Source: Erpobdella octoculata (lineage: Eukaryota > Annelida > Clitellata > Hirudinida > Erpobdellidae). From it: a stretch of DNA of 64,000 nucleotides. Each line of letters opens with the position of its first letter. Within the stretch, counting starts at the first letter, position 1. Positions 24,052-36,000 of this stretch are shown in pieces. Both the position numbers and the translations under genes were made by a program. Below the pieces are notes generated by a model. It was not told the DNA's origin, did not search any database, and was given only the letters and a program-made list of their open reading frames with translations. The DNA lies in assembly GCA_963978895.1 (NCBI GenBank), contig OZ022247.1:22837871-22901870 (forward strand), read 5' to 3'.

Positions 24052-27000
24052 GCAATTATATATATATATATAAAATTAGTTTTCACCACATGAACGCGTG
24101 ATCATTCCGTTCAACAACAACTTGAAATAATATAATTACGAGCGAGCAACCAACAGCTGCTTATTACATTTATTTGTACTATCTCGGAACAACGTCGTAA
24201 AAACATAGCATAGAATAATTAATGCTTACCTTATCGGTGAACTGTTTCAACGACATCTTCGTCAGGTCCATAGAGTTCAGGGTCACTAGAGCGGGAATCA
24301 GCCAATCATTGAATCTGTTCAATGTGGTCTTGAACTCTGCGACCTTTGACTTGACTTCTCCGACCTCTGATGCTCTTCGCTTGCACGTGGAAGAGTCGCT
24401 TTTGATGCGCTTGCTCAGCTGCTCCTGACGGAATGAAGACAGGCCAAATCAATGAATGTAGAGAGCAATCATTAACTACTATAAGAACTTCAGCTAATTA
24501 TCTCATCACCACCACTATCACATTACTATCACAACCACCATTATCAAATCACTATCACCACCACCATTTTCACATCACTATCACCACCCCATTACCACCA
24601 CATCACTATCACCACCACCATTTTCACATCACTATCACCACCACCATCATTATCATTCGCATATTGTGGAACCTTCTTTGCTTCTAGAGATGGATTTTCT
24701 TTGGTCTTTATAGATTTCAGAGCTGCTTCCCTGCTTTCCAGTTGAGCCTGGATTTCCCAGAAATCTTGTAGCGTGGCTTGGATGTTTTCGTCCCTCAAGT
24801 TAACTGTCTCGGCATCTTGAAGACGTTTTTCAATGCCTCTCAGCCATTCGTCCGTTTCCATGAATGCCTCTTCCGGATCCAGAAAAGCCATGTGATTGGC
24901 TAACAATTCACCTATGAATACAAAAAATACCTGTCTAGATCCTGCAAATATATACAACAACAAGTAAGAAATTTAATGTAATAAATAATTACAAATTCAA
25001 TGAAAAATACTTATTAAATAAAACATCTAAGAAATTTAATGTAATAATTACAAATTCAATGTAATAATTACAAATTCAATGTAATAATTACAAATTCAAT
25101 GTAATAATTACAAATTCAATGTAATAATTACAAATTCAATGTAATAATTACAAATTCAATGTAATAATTACAAATTCAATGTAATAATTACAAATTCAAT
25201 GTAATAATTACAAATTCAATGTAATAATTACAAATTCAATGTAATAATTACAAATTCAATGTAATAATTACAAATTCAATGTAATAATTACAAATTCAAT
25301 GTAATAATTACAAATTCAATGTAATAATTACAAATTCAATGTAATAATTACAAATTCAATGAAGAATACTTATCAAATAAAACATCTAACCAGTAAGCAT
25401 CTTCGCCTGGTTCATAATCTTTTCCAACCGATCGCTCAATTCATTCCGTCTCGACTTGACGGATTCGACTACGACATCGTCAGCTCCGAGATCGACGAGG
25501 CAGTTGACGTACGAAGACGACACGTTCGTCACGTCGTTCAACTGCTTCAGTCCGGTCTCGTAGGTCGTCGACATGAACTGCTCGGCGTCCTGATGACGAT
25601 CCTTGTTGAAGAAACAAATTTATCGAATATCATTCAAACTGAATTTCAAAACCACTCAAGGTCTACACTGTTCCGCTCAACCCGTAATGCCGCAAAAATT
25701 TCGTAATCTTCTCTAACCTCTTTTCCTTGATCGCTCTCTCTCAGATCCTCCAGCAAGGCTTCAGCCATCTCGCACCACTCTGTCATTTTAGACTCCACTG
25801 CTTTCAGCGTCAGTCCCAGCTGCTTCATGGTGCCGAGCTTGTCGATCAGGTTGTTGGCGCAGTTTGACAGGTTGTCCGACCTCTCGATGATGGATTTCAA
25901 TAGGTCCGCGTGGTCGTGGTGACCTGTCCTGACGAGCTGCTTGGACGGCAAGTCCGGAGAGGCCTGCGAAGGTCGGAAGGCTTCCAGTCGGTCCTCGAAT
26001 TTCTTTTTTTTTTAATGAAAAAAACATTTTTCAGAAGAATGGAAAAAAAAGATTTCAAGAATATTTTTTCACAACCAACCTGAACGGACGACATGATCAT
26101 CTGAGCGCTGTCTATGATCTTCGGTATTTCTTCCTCGCATTCCTGAGTGTCCTCCAGAACCAGCTGAAGAAAACAAAAAACCAACAAACTTGTATAAAAT
26201 GTTTAAAATTAATTTAGAAGACGTAATTAAAATTAATTTAGAAGTTAGTAATTAAAATTAATTTAGAAAACGTAATTAAAATTAATTTAGAAGACGTAAT
26301 TAAAATTAATTTATTCGAATTTCAACTAAATATTCAAATTAGATCAGCACTGCTCTTCTCACCTGACAAATCCTGACCTGCTCTCTGACCCGGTTGGGAT
26401 CTCCGAGGCTTTTCTGGACGGACCTGATCGCGTCTTCGGATCGCGACACGATTTTATCGAGGTCTCCCAGTCCTTTGTCAAACTTGATCTTTTCGTTGTG
26501 GAGCGACTGGAGAAGTTCGTGCCTCAGCCTGGTTTCATCTCCGACCTCGAAGGTGATAAAATACGTTGTGACAAATTATCAGCACATCGAACGTTAAAAC
26601 GTTTCTCGTGCAACATTAACAGCAATGCAATCATTCCGCAATTATTTCAGCAACATCTCTATCGATCAAAGTCGTCCGAACTGGATGCAACAAGCATGGT
26701 TACATGACCATATGATTATACACATAATAATATGATAATTATATACGATTAATACACAAATCATGAGCATTATGATTATTATGATTATTATTATTAAAAC
26801 AAGTTTTTAACAAGAAAAAGTGACAAATGCCACTAACTCGAAAAATAATAAAAACAACTCAACTCATTTCAATCCACTTACAACCGTTTTCATACAAAAT
26901 ACCACCATTTACAACAACAACAACAACCACTACAATACTCACAGAGTCCATGAGGACGATGACCCGATCAGTGAGGTCATTGAACTTGTGCCTGAGGTCA

Positions 27001-30000
27001 GTCGACGGGTTAGAATCGAGAAGGAGAGATGATTTCATGAGAGAGTGCTCGACCGATGCCAGTCTCGACTCGTATTCGTTCAAGATTTTCTGAAAGTATT
27101 TATTCAATTTAAATGCATTCATGGAAACAAATCATCACTCAGAAATAACTTGAACAGGTGTCTGCTAAAAAAAACAGCCTTTCTCTCCCTGGTTGCATTT
27201 ATAGTTATCAGAGTGCCCACTCATCCCCACCACAAATCTAATCCCCCATCAAGGAGAACGTACCTTGCTGTCGGCAAGATGTCTTTCGATCCTCCCGTTG
27301 GAGTTCAGCGAGTCGTATGTCGAACCCTCCGTGCACAGCTGCAGCTCTAAAGACTCCAACCAATCGTGGTGTTCGGTCAACTCTTTCAAGATGCTTCCCT
27401 CCAGGGTGTCTGGTTTTTCCTCCTCTTCTTGAACTTTCGGTTTTTCTTTTGCAACGACCTTCCTGTCTTCATCGAGACGTTCTTTGAATTCTATTCCTTC
27501 TGAACTTGCTGACGTTTTTGTTCCATCCACCATGAAAGTTTGATCTTCTTTGGCAGAAGGCTTCAAACCAGGTTGCAGAGTTTCATGGAAATGTTCATCT
27601 CCTAAACTTTCTTGCTTGGGCTTGAGATGATCATCTTCAGGACAAACAAAATCTGGATCGAGCTGTTTGGTCAATTTACTTTTAAAGACATCTCCGTTTT
27701 CAAAGTCTTTTCCCTCGTCAGGATCTTTTGCCTGATCGTTGAAATCTTGCTCTTCCTTATCATCATCTTCACATTTCTCTGTCACTTCTCTTTCGAGCAC
27801 ACGATAGTCCAACTCTCCGCCTCTTGCTTGGTCCTCACTGAGCTTCTCGAGAGCAAAGTCCACCAACCTCTTTGCATATTCTTCAGCAAAAGTGACAACT
27901 TGACGTCCATCTCCTTCTGGTTCTTCTTCGTCATCGTCGTCATCTCTGACCTCGCTAGGAGGAGCAGTTTCACCACCTTCATCATCAGCATCGTGGTCTT
28001 CATCCCTCTCTCTGATCGGTTGGCCCGAAGGTGCAGTGGAGATTTTTTCCGTCGACTGTTTTCCTCCGCTGGAAGACGAAGAGGAAGAAGAGATGGCGTC
28101 CTCTTCCTGAATCACGGAGAGACGGTGGCTGCTGTCGCTCCTCTCTACCGGTTGCTGGCGTCTGTTTGGCAGAATGACGGCATCTCTGAGCGAAAGAACC
28201 TGCCCGGTGTGAATATTTATGACATTGCCGTTGCGGGAGTCCAGAATTCCGCAGGCCGTTGCTGTGGCGACAGCCATGACCTTCCCGGTGGCTGGGTCAA
28301 CAATGAGTGACCGTGAGTCTATCAAACCGTTGTCGATGGCTTCCTGGAGAGCAAAACACATGCCACAGGTGGGGTCGTAAAACTTGCCAGTTTCCTCGTT
28401 GAAAAGCCCTATGTCGACCGCCGTATTGAGATTCATCGGAAGAGGTATTATAATGCCCCTGCGGGCCGCTTCTACCAAAGATATCTTCTTGCGAGCCTGA
28501 GTATCGTACACGGCCCCGGTTCTGTCCGAGACGAGCCCTCGTATCAGGGCCTCTTCTAGACTGCACACATTTTCCGAGGCCGGATCGTTGAGAACGGCCG
28601 AAAGAGGATCGAGGAGATTTTCATCCAAGGCTTCCGTCAAAGTCAAACGCTCGTCTGTTTCCGGGTCAATGAAATGACCGGTGACTGGATCGTAAAGACA
28701 AAGATCGAGTATCTTCATGAGACTCAGAGGACGTTCCAAGCTTTCTCCTGCTTCCAGATCTCCTTCGTCGGTGAGAAAACCTTTTTGAACGGCATCCGCA
28801 ATGGCCATGAACCCTCCGCCCTCCAGGGCAATATCGCCCGACTTCAAGCTGACGCAGCCACGTCGTAGCAGCTGATCGAAAGTGTTGCGTTTACCAGTCC
28901 CGGGGTCACGGAAAACCGTGCAGCGAGTGATGATGAGACCCCTATCCATAGCTTCCACAAGAGTGTACTGGCGTCCCGAAGCCGGATCCCTAACCAGATT
29001 CGTCTGCGGGTCGAGAATTCCAGACTTCGCAGCATCGACGAGTCCGTACGATTGCCGAGCCTGAGTGATGACGTCGACCGGGCCGCCGATCAATTCCTCC
29101 TTGGGTGGTCGTTGTACTTCCGAGGGTCGCTTGGCGACCGATGTCTGAAGGAGATGATCGTCGGGAGAAATCTCTGGAATGCTGTCGTCCATTATGAGCC
29201 CGCTGTCGAGAGCTTTGGAAAGAGGAAGCGGCGTTCGGTCGTCGGCATAATACAACCCGGAACTGGGATCGATCAACTGCCTCTGGATGGCATCCTTCAG
29301 ACCGATGACCTCCCCGGAATCAAGGTCGGCCACTACTTTTTCATCCACGTCGATCAAACCCTTATCGATGCATTCTTCTAGTGTCATCATCTTACCGCTA
29401 TCCGGATCGATAAACATGTTCATGTCTGCATCGTACCAGCGACTCTGAAGAATCTTGGTTAGAGAGGTGACGCCAGTCCACGCATCGTCTACTTCCGATT
29501 TAGAAGTTTGACTAGCGGTTTTGGTTTCATCATCGACAGATTCGTCTTCAGTTCCTTTTCCACCATTTTCTGGTACATCTTCAGAAGAGCCTGTTCTCTT
29601 TACAGCTTCAGACTCATCTTCTTCTTGTCCGCCAGTTCGGCTTTCGATGATTCCCACTTTTGTCTTTTCTTCATCGTCAAGCCATTCATTTCTACTGTCT
29701 GTATCAACTTCAAGATCCTTAGAGAGGATCTCTTTAGAAACGGTTTTTGAATAATCCTGATCACCTGGTAAGTGACCTGTCCCAGAACCATCATCATGCT
29801 TCATCTGAGATTCGAATGCTCCCCCGGGACCTTTGGCACTATCAGATTGGTCTAATTTGTCATCATCTTTCTCTTTCTCTCCCTCTAACAAAATCTCAGA
29901 TTCACTTCCTGCTCCTTTACCACGATCATCACTAGCAGCGATGCCAGGCGGTTCCTTTGCAGTCGCTGTGAGCGGTTTCTCCAACTGAAGCCCTACCTCC

Positions 30001-33000
30001 TTTGCTGGGCTTGTGTCGATGGATCGGGGATGGTTGAGCCACTCATCTTGAGGATGGTCTCTATTGAAGACCTCTGGATGTCGATCAGGAGTTCCCTTCA
30101 AAGCCTCTGCGATGGCCATTCCTGCCACAACTGGCGCTCCAACAACAGCCATGAGACCCATACCGATGACTTTTGCAGTAGAAACTAAATCCGACTTTGA
30201 CCTCTCTGAATCCTTCTCTGTTGATGATACTGATGGTGAGACAGAACCAGGAATGTCCACTTTTTCGTCCTTTTTTGGGTCGTGGGAGGGCAGGGGTTTG
30301 TCAGATTTTGAAGTAACATCTGGTTTTTGCGGACCTCCAACGTCTTCCACACCTGTTCCTGGTGAACTTTCTTGGTCATCTTCTACAGGGACTCTGTCAC
30401 CCCTGGCAATGTCACCGCCTCCATCTCCAGATTCTTCTTCAACACCTGGAATTTCTTTAGGACGTTCTTTTTCATCTTTTTGCTCAACCAAAACAGGATG
30501 TGTCGCGGCACTACTTTCTTCATCCTCGTTGTCAACCGTTTTTGGTCCTGCGTCCGTTTTTCTCTCTTTCTCATCACCTGACATCTCAGTGGCCATAGTC
30601 CCCTCTTCAAAGCCTTCCTGTGACGATGGCTGATCAACCACCTCACGATCGATATCAGTGATATCACCACCTGTTCTCTTCTTCTCAGTAGATGCTGCAA
30701 GTTCTTCATTCCCGCCGGTCAAAATCTCACTTTCATCTTTTTCACCGGGGATTGAAAACGCATCTTTCACCTTCAATTCATCATCGTCATCTTCAGGACC
30801 TTCGTGTTTCTCAAAGGTATCATCTTGCTCGCTACCTCTTCGAGTAACTTCTTCGCTTTCACTTTCCTTACCGTCCAGAGATTCAGATGCTGTCACTTTC
30901 TGGCTTTTGTCATCTTCGCTGGCCTGAACTGATGGAGATTGTGGTGGTTTTCTATCATCCTCAGCAGATTTCTTCTCAGATGTTTTTTCCGACTCATCTT
31001 CTTTAACGATGTCGAGATCATCAGCTGGTTCCAGTGGCAGCTTGTCACCTCCATCACCTTGCCGATCTACCTGGTCAGGTGATACGACGTCGTCATTAGC
31101 AGCTGGCTGCTCCTGAACTTTGCTGTCATCTTCAACAGCCAGCCTCGTCTCCCCATCGAGCTCACCTCCTGGCAGCAATGTGGGTGTTTTTTCATCAACT
31201 CCAGAAAGAGCAACTGATTCACCTTTATCATCGTAACTGCCACCAGGTGAAGCAGGTTGGTCTTTAATTACATCAGTCTCAGAATATTTCCGATCTTTCT
31301 CAGCCGCATCTTGTGGGGAGCTCTTAACAACTTCAGGAGGCTTTGCATCCTCAAAAAATTCATCTTCGTCTTCGACGATGGTTTTGGAATCCTCCTCGAT
31401 TGCATTATCTTCCTTCGGAGCAGTCTCATCACTAGCCTCCTTCCATTCTGCATCGGAGCTTTCTGCATCGCTGACCTGCAATGGAGTCTTTTGCCATTCA
31501 TCGTTTTCAGTCGACTTCGAGTTTAGAAATTCTTCTGGAAATTTCTCAGTAGCACCTGGTGTACCCTCTTTGACTGGTCTATCAGGCTTCAATTCACCGC
31601 TATCTTCTATGTCACTCCCATCCAAATCAGCCTCATTGGTACTTGTATCCGTGTCATGTTGTTCACCACTTATACTTCCATCAGGGAAAGATATTATTTT
31701 CCTGCCACCATCATCTCCTTTCTCTTCTTGTGGAGATTCAGCGATCACCTCACCTGACACTTCCTTCTCTGGCGATGGAAGCAAATGAGCCGATAGTTCA
31801 TCATCATCATCATCTTTTGAAATTTCACCACCTTTGGGCGTGTCAGCATCGTATTTAGGCAATTCAGGCTTTGTATGCTTAGAAGAATCAGGATATTTCA
31901 GCTTCTCTGAAGGTTGAGCAGCTTCTTCTTCTTCTTTGAGTGCTTTGTCTGTTTTTTCCAATGCTTTCGACTCGCTATCCTCATCAGATTTTTCTCCATT
32001 TCCTTCAGATTGAAAACTTTCTGAAGGTTCAATTTTCCTGCTTCCACTTTCCTCATCCAGGTGATGCGTCCCCTCATCTTCATTCATGGCTCCATCTGCT
32101 TCCACTTTCCATGGATCACTTCCAGCACTCGATTCATCGGGACGACGATTATGACCATCATCATCAAGACCTCCATCACCAGTGACATCCTTGATTCTAA
32201 TACTGCTCTCAAAAGACTCGTCGAAATGAGTCGAAACGTCAACTGAGGGCGCACCGGAATCATCGCAACTTTGCTCATCTTTTCTTTCATCCGTCTCCTT
32301 TTTATCGAGTTGTTTTTCAGGTGCTTCCACGTCTAGACGTGCAGAAGAGTCGGGATCATTTTCGTCTCGAGACCCACCTGGGTGTTCCATGTTTTTCCAC
32401 TTCAAAGTCTCGTCGGTATCAACTTTGTCGTCAACCGTAGGCGTCGACTCCTTTTTGTTGACCGGAAAAGTGATTTCGACCTTTTTGCTGTCGACCTCCA
32501 GGGTGACCTGATCATCGTATTTCTTTTCCGTCGTCTCTCTGCCGTCCAAACCGGTTTCTTGATCTTTATTCTTATCGAATGTCTCCTCTATTGGAGAAAT
32601 AAAATCGAAACCTTTCTCTCTTTCTATTGGCAATCTCAAAATTTCATCCTTTGGACCGGTTGAGTCCTCACCTGAGCCCAAAAGTGAGCGATCTTTCCCA
32701 GGGAATGTGACAGTGACTTTATTCGGTTCAATGTCTAGAGTTATTTTGTCTTGGAACTTTTTGTCTGACGTCTCCAATTCAGGTTGCCGTTCGGAATCTT
32801 TGCCGCGTGGAATGTTAGCTGGAGAATCATCCTCCGTCGATCCTGGAATGAAATCTGTGGCAGTCGTGGGAGAAATATTAACTGTCGTTGCTTGAGACGA
32901 GTAGGACGAGAGTAAGTCAGCAGAAGAATCTGGCTTCGAAACAAGTAACGTAAACTTTGTTGGAATGGAGGCAGAATCGTCCAAAGAAAGTTTCATTGAA

Positions 33001-36000
33001 GGATCAGCATCTCTTCTTGTGCCATCTTCTTCGCCAACATCCTTCTCGCTTTCATCATCTTTTCTCACCTGATTTAGGTAAGACATGAAATCTTCATCTT
33101 CTGTCATTGAGATCTTCTCCTCCTCTTTTCCACGACAGCCAGACTTCTCCAGCTGGTCGCCAAGCTGATCGACATTTCGTTCCTCGTCTTTTTCGTGTTC
33201 TTCGGCATTTTCTCCACCTGTTCCGTCTTTACTCACCTGGCTCAGGTAAGATAGGAAGTCTTCATCTTCCTTAGCTGGAACCTTTCTAGGTTCATGCTCA
33301 TGGCAACCTGACTTTTCTAGACCATCATCGAGGTGATCATTTTCAGGAGAATGAATCTTATCTCCATCTTTCTCCATAGCTGCACTGGCATCATCATCTC
33401 TCTCCATGGTGGCACGATCATCAACATCTCTCTCCATGGTGGCACGGTCATCAAAATCTTTCTCTGCTCCTTCATGTTCTTTCTCTTCAAGTTTTTGATC
33501 ATGTTTCTTGCTGTCATCATGCTTACTCACCTGCTGAAGATAGTTCATGAATTCTTCATCTTCAAACACCACAGCTTTACCATGACCCTCTCCATGGCAG
33601 CCCAACCTCTCCACGTGATCATCCAATCGTTCGCTTTCTTTTGGTTCGTCCTCTTTAGACTGTGAAGATTCAGTTGGGAAATGTTTTTCACCTTGACCCT
33701 CATCGGTTGGCTTTGTTTTGCTTTCGGGTTCGGCCTTTTCTTCTGCTTCTTTTTTGCTCACCTGACCGAGATAAGACAAAAACTCTTCATCTTCAACTGT
33801 AGATGGCTTGTCTTTACTGCATCCAACATTTTCAAGATCATCTCCAAGTTGATGAGTCTTATCCAGTTCACTTTCATCCTTTTCTCTATCAACTTCATCT
33901 TTACTTTTCTCTTCCCTTCTCACCTGATCAAGGTATCTCAAGGACTCTTCATCTTCTAAAGTTGGAATCTTCTCTTCGTCTTCTCTGAGACAACCCGATT
34001 TCTCGATGGGACCGCTAAACTGATCCTCTCCTGGTTTCTCACTTTTCTCTGCGACCTCATCCGTCCCATCTTCATCTCCTCGGTCCTCATCATATTTACT
34101 CACCTGGTCCAGGTATGACATGTAATCTTTGTCTTCTGGCAATACGACTCTGTTTGGATCATCTTTATAACAACCTGACTTTTCCAGAAAGTCGTGTCCA
34201 GGCATGCCGCTTTCATCAATTTGTTCAACTTCGAACTTGCTGGTATCTTTATTTTCAACTTTGTCACGTTCTGATTGATTTCCATCTTCTGTGGATTCCT
34301 GAACACCTGTTGTACCTTTATCAGACTTACTCAGCTGATCAAGGTACTTCGCGAACTGATCGTCTTCTGGTACGAGCATTTTTTCGTCATCACTCCCGTA
34401 GCAGCCGGATGTCTCCAAGTGATCACTAAACTGACTGTCTTCAACATGCTGTTCATCTTTAACAGTCTTACAGGGTTCATCTCCATCTTTATCATTGTTT
34501 CTCATCTGAATCAGGTGTGATGTGTGGTCTTGACCCCCTGGAGATGCATCTTGAACCTCGCGATGATCACCCTCTCTCGTACTTTCTTCTGCATCTTCAT
34601 GACCTGCGTCATACTTTTTGTCATCTTTTGCTGTCTGACTCAGGAAGTTCAGAAAATCTTCATCTTCTAAAGTTGAAACTTTCCCACTATCATCTTTACA
34701 TCGTGCAGACTTCTCCAGTTCAATGCCAGAATGACCAGGCTCCAGTGTTTTGATTTTTTCTTCAACTTGATTGTCACCAGTTTCTTCATCTACTTTGTCA
34801 ACTTCCGGTTCGATTTTTCCTTTTTTATCAAGCTCATCCAAGTGCTCCAGATAAGACAAAAACTCCTCATCCTCTAAAACTGGAACTTTGTTATGATCGA
34901 CTTTTTGGCAGCCAGACCTTTCAAGATGGCCACCAAATTGGTCGCGGTCAGGATCAGGTTTTGTTATTTCATCTGAACTCTCTGCTTCTTTTTTGATAAC
35001 AATCTCACCTTGATCACCCTGTGCTACCCGATTCAGGTAAAGCAGGAATTCTTCATCTTCTAACTTTGGAACATCCTCCTTAGAGCATCCAGTTTTTTCC
35101 AGATGGTCCTCAGATGGCTCGTGATGACCATCGCCACCATCTTTCTTTTTATCTAGGGCATTTTCATCAACTTCACCTCCTTTCATTTGATTCAGGTAGG
35201 CCAAATACTCTTGATCTTCCATTGTTGGTACTTTGCCAGGATCTTCCTTGAAACAGCCCGACTTTTCCAGATGATCGCGAAACTGTTTAGCATCTGTTTC
35301 CTCATCTTTTGCTATTTCAACTTTGTCATCCTTGCTCACCTGACCCAAGTAATTGATGAAATCTTCATCTTCTGAATTTGGAATATCATCTTTTCGACAA
35401 CCAGACTTCTCAAGATGGTCAAGTAAATCATTCTGGCTTGTCTCATCATTTTCGACCTTGTGCCACTTCTCGGGTACACTTGACCCTTCACCTGTGTCCT
35501 CAAAACCCTCCTTTTGTTTGCCATCTTTTCTGAGCTGGTTGAGATAAGACAAATATTCTTCGTCAGCAATATCTGGAAGGTCTTCTTTCGTATGGCAACC
35601 TTTTCTTTCAAGATCATCTCCATACTGGTCGCTCGCTGGTTTTTCATCAATCCCTTCTTTTAAATCACCTGTAACCTTTTCACCTTCATGTGTTTTTTTC
35701 ATCTGCTCCAGGTAGGATAAGTACTCTGCATCTTCTGAACCTGGAACCACGTGTTCTCCATCTCCGAAACATCCAAATCTCTCAACGTGGTCTCCGTTCT
35801 CATCTCGTTCAGAGGTTTTTTCTGGAATTTCAATTTCTGTTCCATCGTCTTTCCTGCCTTTCCCTGGGTGAGATAAGTATTGCTCATCTTTTGATGTTGG
35901 AACTTTGGCACCATCGTTCTTGTGAAGACCAGATTCGTCTAAGTTATCACCAAATTGGTAATGCTCTGGTCTTTCTTGCTGATCTCTGGCACCAGTACCA

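Noticed and set aside
25037..25362. CRISPR-like regular array
   Set aside because: Direct repeats without unique spacers, in a eukaryotic intron; it is a plain minisatellite. The same holds for the arrays at 41622, 43552 and 55845.
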